Shown here in pieces: positions 1 to 7,961 of a DNA stretch of 64,000 nt. Numbering within the stretch: the stretch's first letter is position 1; the number at the start of each line of letters is the position of its first letter. Below the pieces are notes generated by a model. The model searched no databases. It was not told the origin of the DNA and worked only from the letters and a program-made list of their open reading frames with translations. Position numbers and translations under genes: made by a program. Source of the DNA: Yersinia canariae. Its GTDB lineage: Bacteria > Pseudomonadota > Gammaproteobacteria > Enterobacterales > Enterobacteriaceae. The DNA is taken from NCBI RefSeq assembly GCF_009831415.1, contig NZ_CP043727.1, positions 372,001-436,000 on the forward strand, in the 5' to 3' direction.

Positions 1-3000
1 CTGGAAAATTTCTGGAGCAAAGTGAGTGCGCAAGGCGAGATTGATCTTTCGGGTGTCACCCTGAATCAAGATGGTTGGGGGAATGCACAACGCCTGATCG
101 AACGGACGACATCCAGCGGTGAGTGGCGCTACCGTACCTACAAAGGCAATTTGTGGGGTACCGGTTGGGGGCCGGAGGTCAAAGAACACACCACCAACCA
201 ATACGCCTCCAGTCTTACCGCGAAAACCATTAGTGGCAGTGGGACGACGATTAATAATGGGGCAAACTCCGGTGCAATCTCTCCACCAAACAATCGTGAC
301 AATATCGGCAAGGACATTGCTGTTGAATTTAACGGTATTTCGCTGACACTTCCCAGCGGTGGGCTGTATCAACTCAGTACAGATAAAGGCCACTACGCGC
401 CTGACCCGGAAGGCAAGCTTTCGTTCGACAGTATCAATACCCCTTCCGCCAACGTGGATCGCACTGGCCTCGCCGCCCCAGTTAGGGCGTTGAGTGGCGG
501 CTATCTGGTGGAAACTAACCCGGCGTTTGCCAATCTCAATAACTGGAAAGGGTCGGATTACGTGCTCCAACAGTTGAATAATGACCCGAATGTGCTCTTC
601 AAACGTTTGGGGGATAACGCCTACGAACAACGTCTGGTGCGCGACCAGGTGCTGGCGCTGACCGGTCAGGCGGTCGCCAGTGATTACCGCAGCGCTCAGG
701 AACAGTTCGAGCAGGTCTTTGCGGCGGGACTCGAGTACAGCAAGACGTTCAATATTGCCCTCGGCACCCACCTCAGTGCGGAACAGATGGCCGCATTAAC
801 CACCAATATCGTGCTGATGGAAAGCCGCGAAGTCGCTGGCGAAACCGTGCTGGTACCGGTGGTCTATCTGGCAGGCGTTAAGCCGGGTGACTTGCATGCC
901 AACGGTGCGCTGATTGCGGCCAATAATATCGAACTCACCGATGTCCAGGGTTTAAGTAATCAAGGGGCCATCAAAGCCACCCATGATCTGCGCATTAGCA
1001 TGGCAAAAGATATCACCCTGACCAGCAATGGCGGCCTGCTTCAGGCGGGCAATAATCTGCAACTCAGTACGTTGAACAGTGATATAGACCTGACCGGTGC
1101 GCAGTTAAATGCCACTAACTTGCAACTGGATAGCGGGCGCGATTTAATCCTGCGCACCGGCACTGAACAACTCAGTAGCAGCAATGGTTCCGTGCTGCGC
1201 AATCAAACCCTGCTAGGGCCGCTGGCGAGTCTCAATGTCAGTAACAACGCGGTGATTAATACCGAGCGCGACTTTATCCTGCAAGGCGCAAGTGTGAATG
1301 TCGGCAAAGATCTTCAGGTCAATACCGGCGGCAACTGGATCCTCAATACCGTCGAGCGCAGCGACCAGATAAGTGCGAATTATGGTTATGGCAGTTCGAC
1401 CAGCGAGCACATCCGCCATCTGGGTAGCGAGGTGAATATCGGTGGCGCGTTGACCGCTAAGGTCGACAATCTGACCGCCGTGGGGGCCAACATCAATGCC
1501 GATACCATTGATGTGCAGGCGCAAAATATCAACCTTAGCGCGGCCACCGACAGTCTGCACGTCACCGGTGAATCTTCGAGCAAGCGCCATACCAGTTCAG
1601 TGGATCTCTACGATGAAACGCTGCACGGCAGCCAGTTGAACGCCAAGAACGATATCAATCTTAATGCGGCAAAAGACATCACCCTCAGTGCCAGCGCAGT
1701 ACAAACCGACGGTTCTCTGAAGCTGGCTGCGGGCGGGGATGTCACCGTCTCCACCCAGACCGAACAACATGATGAACAGCGCAATCATACCGGCACTAAA
1801 AAAGGTCTGGCCTCCACCACCACCACCCGCACCGAAGACAGTATTAGCCAGGCACTGGCCGTTGGCTCGATGCTGTCGGCGGGCTCTATCAATGTCAGTG
1901 GCAAAAATATCGCGGTCATCGGCAGTAACGTGGTGGCCGATAACGATATTAACCTGCGCGCAAAAGAGAACATCACCATCGGCACTGCGCAGCAGAGCGA
2001 GAGCGAATCTCACCTGTTTGAGCAGAAAAAATCGGGCCTGATGAGCACGGGTGGTATTGGGGTCACGGTGGGCAGTAACAGTACCAAAACGACCGATACC
2101 GGCCAGTCGATTTCCAACGTGGGCAGCACCGTTGGCAGTGTTCTGGGCAACGTCAACATGACTGCCGGGGAAGACTTGACGGTAAAAGGCTCCGAGGTGT
2201 TAGCCGGCAAAGACATCAATTTGACCGGGAAAAACGTCGCTATTGTGGCAGCGGAAAATCAAAGCACCCAAACCCATATTGTGGAGCAAAAAAGTAGCGG
2301 CCTGACGCTGGCCCTGTCTGGTGCAGTCGGCAGCGCACTAAATACCGCAGTGACCGCCGCCAAAGATGCCAGCGAAGAAAGCAATGGCCGACTGGCCGCG
2401 CTGAAAGGCGTGAAAGCCGCGCTCGGTGGCGTGCAAGCGGTGCAGGCAGGCCAACTGGTGCAGGCTCAGGGGGGCGATAGCGCCAGCATGTTCGGCGTCA
2501 GCATCTCATTAGGCGCACAAAAATCCTCCTCGCAACAGCAGCAGGAACAGACCAGCGTGACGGGTTCGACCCTGACGGCGGGCAACAATCTGACCATCAA
2601 CGCCACCGGTGATGGCAACCCAACGAACAGTGGCGATATCGTGGTGCAGGGCAGCCAGCTCAAAGCTGGCGGCGATACGACGTTGGATGCGGCCCGTGAT
2701 GTGTTGCTACTCGGCGCGGCCAGTACGCAAAAAACCGACGGCAGTAACCGCAGCAGCGGCGGCAGTGTGGGCGTCAGTCTGGGGTTCGGTAGCTCTGGCG
2801 GTGGCCTGAGCATCTTTGCCAATGCCAACAAAGGTCAGGGCAATGAGCACGGCGACGGCACCTTCTGGACGGAAACCCAGATTGATACGGGCGGCACACT
2901 GTCGCTCAGCAGCGGGCGTGATACTGCACTGACAGGCGCGCAAGCTAACGGCGAAACCGTCAAAGTGGATGTCGGCCGTGACCTCCTGCTGCAAAGCCAG

Positions 3001-4920
3001 CAAGACAGCGACAATTATGATTCGAAGCAGACCAGCGTCAGCGGCGGTATCAGTGTCGCGGTCATTGGTGCCGGTGGCTCAGCCAATCTGAGCATGAGTC
3101 GGGACAAGCTGCACAGCAATTATGACTCGGTGCAGGAGCAGAGCGGTATCTTCGCAGGCAAAGGCGGCTTTGATATCACCGTCGGTGAACACACCCAGCT
3201 TGATGGCGCAGTGATTGCCAGCACCGCAGACAAGAGCAAGAACAGTCTGGATACCGGCACACTGGGCTTCAGTAACATCGAGAACAAAGCCGATTTCAAA
3301 GCTGAGCATCAGGGCGGTAGCCTGAGCACCGGTGGTCCGGTGGGGTCTGACCTGCTGAGTAATCTGGGTAGCGTGGTGCTGTCGGGGCTGGGCAATAACG
3401 GTCATGCCGAAGGCACTACGCAGGCAGCCGTATCCGATGGCATGATTACCATCCGAGATACGGATAAACAGCAGCAGAATGTCGATGACCTGAGCCGCGA
3501 CACCGACAACGCCAACGGCAGCATCGGCCCTATCTTTGATAAAGAGAAAGAGCAAAACCGGCTAAAAGAAGCGCAGTTGATTGGCGAGATTGGCGGTCAG
3601 GCCATGGATATTGCGCGAACACAAGGGGATATCATCGGTCTGGAGACCGCGCTGAAGGCCAATCCGAAGTTGAAAGGCGATGCGGAAGCCCTGCGTGAGA
3701 CAAAAGAATACAAAGCCGAGATGAAGAAATACGGTACCGGCAGCGCGCTGCAACAAGGTATTCAGGCCGCGACAGCCGCCGTACAAGGCTTGGCCGGTGG
3801 TGATATGGCGAAAGCGCTGGCAGGAGCCTCAGCACCGTATCTGGCTGAAGTGATCCACAATATGACCCTTGATCCGACCCGAAAAGGGGGCGTCAACACG
3901 GAAGCCAATCTAATGGCCCATGCGGTTCTCGGTGCGGTGGTCGCTCAGGTCAATGGCAACAGTGCACTGGCAGGGGCTTCCGGTGCGGTGATGGGGGAAT
4001 ATATCGCCTGGCAAATGTACCCAGGGATCGCGCGTGAAGATCTGAACGAAGAACAACGACAAACCATCAGCGCCTTGGGTACACTGGCGGCCGGATTAGC
4101 CGGCGGTTTGACCGGTGGCAGCACTGCTGACGCAGTTGCCGGGGCGCAGGCTGGGAAGAATGCACTGGAGAATAACTCGTTGGGCCTGGGAGCCGGAGAT
4201 ATCGGATTCTGGTTGGGTAACACCCCTGACTGTGATACGACGTGTAAGGCTGGTATAGCCAAAGGTATTGCAGAAGGAAACCTTGTTGTATCTGCTGGCG
4301 TAGGTGCGGTGGCTGGAGGAGCAATGATTGTTGCAGCCACGCCGGAAATAGCAGCCCTTGCTAAAGCCGCACTGAAAGGTTGTAAGGCCGAACCGGCAAT
4401 CTGTCTGAATAACGTAGGGTTGCAGATTGCTGAAACCGCAACGCCTGGCGGAGTTGGTGCTGCCGGAGTTATAGGGATTGGTAAAACGGCAGTGGAAGCG
4501 ACAGCAGCGAGAGCTGTTGCGGCTAATGCAGCACATAACGCTACAAGTTATGCTGGTTTGAAAATAGATCTGAAGACAACTCAAGTGGCAAATGAAGTTG
4601 TAGATAGTTTACGGAATACAGGTAAATTACCATCCCAATATGTAGTCAAACAAGTTGCGGAAGATAGTGGCTGGACAGCAGGTAAAGCTTTGGGTAATTA
4701 TGTTCCCGGAGGTCAAATTGGAGGCGATATATTTGAAAATACGACCCATGTATTACCTTCAATTCAAGGCAGAGTCTGGTATGAGGCTGATGTAGGTTTG
4801 GCTAATACTGTGTCCAGAGCGAAACAAGATGGCACCCGTCTCTTATATTCAAATGATGGATTGCTATACATCACAACGGATCACTATAAAACAGTAGCAC
4901 CTGTAGGTACATGGAAATGA
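1..4920 (+). CDS. cdiA: CdiA-family contact-dependent inhibition toxin, 5' partial, with C-terminal barnase-type RNase
   Basis: Giant two-partner-secreted surface protein that delivers its C-terminal toxin into neighbouring cells. The reading frame is open from base 1, so the signal peptide, TPS domain and cdiB lie outside the window. About 1,390 codons of haemagglutinin-type repeats come first, then an Ala/Gly-rich pre-toxin region ending at the junction tetrapeptide LENN (4165-4176), a variant of VENN. The roughly 250-residue tail ends in a clear barnase-like domain: LPSQY, QIGGDIF, GRVWYEAD, TRLLYS and TDHYKT occur in barnase order. Glu, Arg and His, the known catalytic residue types of that family, are retained in WYEAD, TRLLYS and TDHY. 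The next gene is a barstar-like immunity gene that starts just past the stop. The toxin half (after about 4200) is more AT-rich than the repeat region, as expected for an exchangeable module. Confidence 0.93.
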   Translation: MENFWSKVSAQGEIDLSGVTLNQDGWGNAQRLIERTTSSGEWRYRTYKGNLWGTGWGPEVKEHTTNQYASSLTAKTISGSGTTINNGANSGAISPPNNRDNIGKDIAVEFNGISLTLPSGGLYQLSTDKGHYAPDPEGKLSFDSINTPSANVDRTGLAAPVRALSGGYLVETNPAFANLNNWKGSDYVLQQLNNDPNVLFKRLGDNAYEQRLVRDQVLALTGQAVASDYRSAQEQFEQVFAAGLEYSKTFNIALGTHLSAEQMAALTTNIVLMESREVAGETVLVPVVYLAGVKPGDLHANGALIAANNIELTDVQGLSNQGAIKATHDLRISMAKDITLTSNGGLLQAGNNLQLSTLNSDIDLTGAQLNATNLQLDSGRDLILRTGTEQLSSSNGSVLRNQTLLGPLASLNVSNNAVINTERDFILQGASVNVGKDLQVNTGGNWILNTVERSDQISANYGYGSSTSEHIRHLGSEVNIGGALTAKVDNLTAVGANINADTIDVQAQNINLSAATDSLHVTGESSSKRHTSSVDLYDETLHGSQLNAKNDINLNAAKDITLSASAVQTDGSLKLAAGGDVTVSTQTEQHDEQRNHTGTKKGLASTTTTRTEDSISQALAVGSMLSAGSINVSGKNIAVIGSNVVADNDINLRAKENITIGTAQQSESESHLFEQKKSGLMSTGGIGVTVGSNSTKTTDTGQSISNVGSTVGSVLGNVNMTAGEDLTVKGSEVLAGKDINLTGKNVAIVAAENQSTQTHIVEQKSSGLTLALSGAVGSALNTAVTAAKDASEESNGRLAALKGVKAALGGVQAVQAGQLVQAQGGDSASMFGVSISLGAQKSSSQQQQEQTSVTGSTLTAGNNLTINATGDGNPTNSGDIVVQGSQLKAGGDTTLDAARDVLLLGAASTQKTDGSNRSSGGSVGVSLGFGSSGGGLSIFANANKGQGNEHGDGTFWTETQIDTGGTLSLSSGRDTALTGAQANGETVKVDVGRDLLLQSQQDSDNYDSKQTSVSGGISVAVIGAGGSANLSMSRDKLHSNYDSVQEQSGIFAGKGGFDITVGEHTQLDGAVIASTADKSKNSLDTGTLGFSNIENKADFKAEHQGGSLSTGGPVGSDLLSNLGSVVLSGLGNNGHAEGTTQAAVSDGMITIRDTDKQQQNVDDLSRDTDNANGSIGPIFDKEKEQNRLKEAQLIGEIGGQAMDIARTQGDIIGLETALKANPKLKGDAEALRETKEYKAEMKKYGTGSALQQGIQAATAAVQGLAGGDMAKALAGASAPYLAEVIHNMTLDPTRKGGVNTEANLMAHAVLGAVVAQVNGNSALAGASGAVMGEYIAWQMYPGIAREDLNEEQRQTISALGTLAAGLAGGLTGGSTADAVAGAQAGKNALENNSLGLGAGDIGFWLGNTPDCDTTCKAGIAKGIAEGNLVVSAGVGAVAGGAMIVAATPEIAALAKAALKGCKAEPAICLNNVGLQIAETATPGGVGAAGVIGIGKTAVEATAARAVAANAAHNATSYAGLKIDLKTTQVANEVVDSLRNTGKLPSQYVVKQVAEDSGWTAGKALGNYVPGGQIGGDIFENTTHVLPSIQGRVWYEADVGLANTVSRAKQDGTRLLYSNDGLLYITTDHYKTVAPVGTWK

Positions 4921-4934
4921 GAAAGGATATGGCG

Positions 4935-5228
4935 ATGACTCAGCTAATCACTATTGATGGTAACGAAATTAATTCAGAACATGATTTTCATTTTATATTA
5001 TCTAACTTGTTGGATTTTGGACCGTATTATGGAAATAACACAGATGCTCTTTGGGATATGCTAAGTTCAGGTATGGGAGCTGGAGTTATTTTACACTGGA
5101 AAAACTCGAACATTTCACGCCAAAGATTAGGGGCTGTTTTTGATATTATTATTTATATTTTTAATAAAACAAAAAATAAGTATCAAGGAAAAGGGGAAGA
5201 GAGAGAATTTGATTTTTTTCTTGAATAA
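4935..5228 (+). CDS. cdiI: Barstar-family CDI immunity protein
   Basis: Predicted to bind and block the barnase-type tail of the upstream CdiA in the cytoplasm. The 97-residue product has the barstar signature: an N-terminal ITIDGNEI strand, then YYGNNTDALWDML, matching the YYGxNLDALWD segment that plugs the barnase active site. I chose the ATG at 4935 because AAAGGA at 4922-4927 lies 7 bases upstream and the length matches barstar (about 90 residues). An in-frame ATG at 4911 would overlap the cdiA stop and has no ribosome site. A terminator-like hairpin follows at 5241. The toxin/immunity pairing is supported independently by both family matches. Confidence 0.92.
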   Translation: MTQLITIDGNEINSEHDFHFILSNLLDFGPYYGNNTDALWDMLSSGMGAGVILHWKNSNISRQRLGAVFDIIIYIFNKTKNKYQGKGEEREFDFFLE

Positions 5229-5240
5229 AATAATTAAATG

Positions 5241-5267
5241 AAATCCCGATCTCCACGTCGGGATTTT
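5241..5267 (+). terminator. Rho-independent terminator after barstar gene
   Basis: A perfect 9-bp stem, AAATCCCGA and TCGGGATTT, with an 8-base loop, sits 12 bases after the immunity stop codon. It is followed by a short T-rich stretch. It probably ends the cdiBAI transcript. Confidence 0.7.
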
Positions 5268-5420
5268 ACTTTTCACGGTCAGAAATTAGTCTCAACAATC
5301 AACTGTTCCCGCTCGATAGCTACGGTCACAGGTGTATCCGTCCCAAATCCGGCTTATTCCAGCTTAAGATGTAGGCTGGGGGCGTTTTTTTGCTTTTACG
5401 CTTTGAAAACTATGGCCTGC

Positions 5421-5525
5421 GTTGAAAATAATGCACTAAGTGGGAGCGGTTTCGGTAAAGGTATGATGAATACCGGTCAGACCACTTCGACGTTGGGGCC
5501 GTTTATGGCACAGGATAGTGGATAA
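5421..5525 (+). pseudogene. Orphan CdiA-CT fragment beginning at VENN
   Basis: The frame reads VENNALSGSGFGKGMMNTGQ and then stops after about 34 codons. It begins exactly at the VENN junction that separates the conserved CdiA body from exchangeable toxin tails, so it is the start of a displaced toxin module whose toxin part is lost. No matching immunity gene follows. The sequence runs directly into an AraC-like fragment. Confidence 0.6.
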
Positions 5526-5866
5526 CCCGTCTACCCCAGCGCGGTGGTGTGAAGACATTTTTGCTGAAGGTTCAGGTAATGGTCTCAGTTTTGGAGGTGA
5601 TGGCGAAGCGGCCGACATACTATGTGGTTATTTCTCCTTTGATACCGCAGGAGCAGAACCGTTGCTTTCACTGCTGCCGACAGTTGTAGTGATCCCCTCT
5701 GACACAACCCGTTCACCGCTTTTAGAAGCAACATTAAAACTACTGGCAATCGAAAGTGCCGAGCAACACATGGGGTCGCGTATAGTGATGAGTCGGCTTG
5801 CAGATGTGTTTTTTGTCCAGGCCATCAGAGCACACTGTTTACGCGAGCAAACTCATAAAAGCTGGA
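5524..5866 (+). pseudogene. AraC-family regulator fragment (cupin-type sensor half only)
   Basis: The translated segment contains CGYFSFDTAGAEPLLSLLP followed by RLADVFFVQAIRAHCLREQ. This is the typical layout of the N-terminal cupin (Cupin_6) domain of AraC-type regulators. The C-terminal helix-turn-helix half is missing: homology stops where an IS6-type remnant begins near 5867. No convincing start or ribosome site is present. I read it as a truncated chromosomal or island regulator, probably not functional. Confidence 0.6.
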
Positions 5867-5998
5867 TATCCGGCGTTTGATGTTCCGGTGGTCTTGCTCA
5901 ATCAGGTTGTTTAGATATTTACTTTGCCTGACGGTTATCGTTTCCTCACCGGGCTTGTCGGCGTTGAGTATGGACAAATCCGCTGTGTTGGCACCACT
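5867..5998 (-). mobile_element. IS6-family transposase remnant
   Basis: Read on the minus strand, about 44 codons from SGANTADLSILNADKP to YLNNLIEQDHRNIKRRI match the central part of IS6/IS26-type DDE transposases, including the segment with the last catalytic acidic residue. Both ends are lost and no inverted repeats are recognisable. The remnant separates the AraC fragment from the reverse-strand CDI array. A second, longer remnant of the same family lies at 14326-14735. Confidence 0.7.
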
Positions 5999-6043
5999 TA
6001 CGGGTGTGCTTACAATTGAGGCGGAGTTGAAGTTCTGATAGAT

Positions 6044-6073
6044 AAAAAATCCCAACCGCTAAGGGTTGGGATT
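6044..6073 (-). terminator. Terminator of the reverse-strand orphan immunity gene
   Basis: AATCCCAACC (6048-6057) pairs perfectly with GGTTGGGATT (6064-6073). Read on the minus strand, the hairpin is followed by a run of six T. It lies 12 bases after the stop of the orphan immunity gene at 6085-6390, so it is oriented to end that transcript. Confidence 0.75.
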
Positions 6074-6084
6074 CATCACAATGT

Positions 6085-6390
6085 TTAGATTAAATCTTCA
6101 CCATTTAAAAGCACAATGACATTGTCCGCTCCCAGAGCTTGCCTAATCATATTTGCCATTTCATCAGCCGATATCTCAAGTGTTTTATTAGTTATATGCA
6201 ATCCAAAATACGATTCTGGATCCAGTCCAAATTCATTAGAGATTTCTTTATCAAATAACCCTAAATCTCTTGCTTTATACAACATGTAGTGTTCAGGAAA
6301 AACATCAGGATATTTCAATAAAAACTGATCTAACTTAACCTGTAAATCAGGCACTATCAGTTTTGTGTAACATCTTATATCTATTGACAT
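6085..6390 (-). CDS. Orphan CDI immunity protein (partner of tRNase-type toxin)
   Basis: A 101-residue acidic protein starting one base after the stop of the tRNase-type toxin fragment on the same strand. That is the usual toxin-immunity spacing. I do not recognise the family. The sequence has no signal peptide or membrane segment, as expected for a cytoplasmic immunity protein. Its own terminator follows. Because the toxin copy lacks a start and delivery domain, this gene may protect against incoming siblings that carry the full toxin. Confidence 0.7.
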   Translation of the reverse strand: MSIDIRCYTKLIVPDLQVKLDQFLLKYPDVFPEHYMLYKARDLGLFDKEISNEFGLDPESYFGLHITNKTLEISADEMANMIRQALGADNVIVLLNGEDLI

Positions 6391-6391
6391 A

Positions 6392-6896
6392 TCACTTCAT
6401 CCTAATAGCGTTGCCAGATTTATCTATAATAATGAGCTTATCCATCCCCATTATCGGCCATTTTGTAAGTTGCTGTTGTAACTGAGAAAAACTGACTTTG
6501 GTATCAGACATATTGATGACAACATTCGAGGTTTGCCCTTCGTCAATTTTACCTTTCACTTCAGTCCATATATTTCTCACACTACTAGAACTAGGTGCAT
6601 AATTGTCAAAAATTTCACCATTAATCCTATAGCCTGGATTTTTATTTCCCGCTATATAAGGGTTTTGCTCAACATAAAAACCTGATTGAGATAATATTTG
6701 CGCGCTTTCATTTTCTCGGTTTAAGGAGCGAATCTGTTCTGTTTTTGCATTGGGAGGAATAACGGTTGTAGATCCAGACAGAGACCCTTCAGATTTGGTT
6801 ATCGCATTACCAATAGTACCCGTTTGCCATATGCTAGAGTTGTCCGTTGAACCTATAGCCCCATCAGCCTTCCCGGGACGGGGCGGATAGAGCCTG
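6392..6896 (-). pseudogene. Orphan CdiA C-terminal toxin module, tRNA-nuclease type
   Basis: The minus-strand frame is open from 6896 to the stop at 6392 (about 167 codons) but has no ATG near its beginning. The order is YPPRPGKADGAIGSTDNSS (linker), RENESAQIL, GFYVEQNP, INGEIFDNYAPSSSSVRNIW and DKLIIIDKSG. This pattern (VEQNP ... G.IFD.YAPS ... W) matches the CdiA C-terminal tRNase domain family as I remember it. The domain looks complete, but it is detached from any VENN or delivery body. The immunity gene follows by one base. Function as an orphan requires recombination onto a cdiA. Confidence 0.65.
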
Positions 6897-6978
6897 TCCT
6901 AAAAAACAGCCATACCACGCCAGCTTAGCTTCTTACCCTTAATGCGACACAACCGGCTAACTGGCCTAGATTGCTGTT

Positions 6979-7194
6979 TTAACTGATGTTTTTTTTCGCT
7001 TGTTCGATGAGAACGCGAAACTTATTAAAATCAAAACTCCAACATCCACCATTAGGACAAGTAAAAATATCTATTCGCAATCCAACGTCAGGTTCGTTTG
7101 ATATTTCTGCAACCTGATCAGATCCAGCATAGATTTCATAAACAACATTTTCTCTGTCTGGCAAGCTCGCTATTTGAGCTGTTAATTTCATCAT
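6979..7194 (-). CDS. Orphan small immunity protein candidate
   Basis: A 71-residue protein (starts MMKLTAQIASLPDRENVVYE) whose ATG overlaps the stop codon of a toxin C-terminal scrap, GKLIGFLEPPR. That overlap marks it as the immunity half of a module whose toxin is mostly deleted. I do not recognise the family. It is cytoplasmic by composition and lies in the reverse-strand array, between the tRNase and TNT modules. Confidence 0.6.
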   Translation of the reverse strand: MMKLTAQIASLPDRENVVYEIYAGSDQVAEISNEPDVGLRIDIFTCPNGGCWSFDFNKFRVLIEQAKKNIS

Positions 7195-7565
7195 CTTGGC
7201 GGTTCCAGGAAGCCTATAAGTTTACCTTGTGCATCATATTGTCCCTTTCCAGCCCTGCCCTATGGTTATCACATTTATTCAGCCTGCTGCCACTGAGTTG
7301 ACCGGGTTTATTTCACCGCTATCTGCATCCCGGCATTTGTCCCGGCACCAAGTAACCACATAGACTGGGCACTCCCCGGTAACAGGACAACACTGCCTGT
7401 CGCTAATGCGGCTGCATAAGCTTTATTTTCAGCCTGCCCCCACTTACAGGCTTCACCGGAAGGATTATCACTACAGGAGAGAACATCAGCGCCATGTTCC
7501 CTGGCTTTTTCCGTCTGGAGCCATTCACTGCCACCTAGAAGATTATTCTCCACGACAACTACCAA
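7191..7565 (-). pseudogene. Eroded orphan CdiA-CT module with VENN start
   Basis: On the minus strand VENNLLGGSEWLQTEKAREH begins at 7553, immediately after the stop of the Imm59-type gene. It continues through a cysteine-containing pre-toxin with one hydrophobic segment to a stop at 7308. The last 22 codons of a toxin (ending IGFLEPPR) survive in another frame at 7191-7259, overlapping the immunity start. The middle of the toxin domain is missing, so the toxin type cannot be told. Confidence 0.55.
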
Positions 7566-7789
7566 CCATAATCATCTTTCATTATTTGATAAAATTGATC
7601 ATAAGCTGATTCAGCGTTACTAAAAACTTCTTTGTACGTAATTTTACCCCGGCTGTTATAAACAACATCCCAGGCGTTCCCCTGATGAATAATGCATAAA
7701 CACTCTCCATCCTTAACTCCATCAAGGCTATAGATCCCTTTGGGAACGTTCCTTTTTTCTAATTCACAAAGCAGATCTTCTTTTGTCAT
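7559..7789 (-). CDS. Imm59-like immunity protein
   Basis: A 76-residue protein with KRNVPKGIYSLDG, CLCIIHQGNAWDVVYNSRGK and an aromatic tail. The layout is that of the Imm59 family of polymorphic-toxin immunity proteins (assigned from memory). It starts 4 bases inside the end of the TNT-type toxin fragment and ends where the next VENN begins. This is the classical chained arrangement of spare modules: toxin, immunity, VENN-toxin, immunity. Confidence 0.6.
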   Translation of the reverse strand: MTKEDLLCELEKRNVPKGIYSLDGVKDGECLCIIHQGNAWDVVYNSRGKITYKEVFSNAESAYDQFYQIMKDDYGW

Positions 7790-7961
7790 TTTTTCTCTCC
7801 CAAGTAACCTTTATCTAAATACCATTGGACTGGCTTAGGTAGCTCATACTGAGTTCCTTGCCCTTTTTGACCAAACCAAGGAAGAACTTTACTTTTTGAA
7901 ACATCGTCAATTGGTTTTAGTACCTCATACACATTGTAAGGGGCATTTGCGGAATACGACG
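7786..7961 (-). pseudogene. TNT-type (NAD glycohydrolase) toxin C-terminal fragment
   Basis: The minus-strand frame reads APYNVYEVLKPIDDVSKSK, PWFGQKGQGTQYELP and VQWYLDKGYL. This is the C-terminal half of the tuberculosis-necrotizing-toxin (TNT) family, which hydrolyses NAD+. The N-terminal half is cut off at a junction near 7961. On the plus strand a cdiA body begins abruptly at that point. The fragment is too short to be an active enzyme. The immunity gene next to it is intact. Confidence 0.65.

Noticed and set aside
4911..4913. ATG 4911 as start of the barstar-type gene
   Set aside because: It has no ribosome site and would add eight residues before the barstar-like first strand. ATG 4935 fits better.
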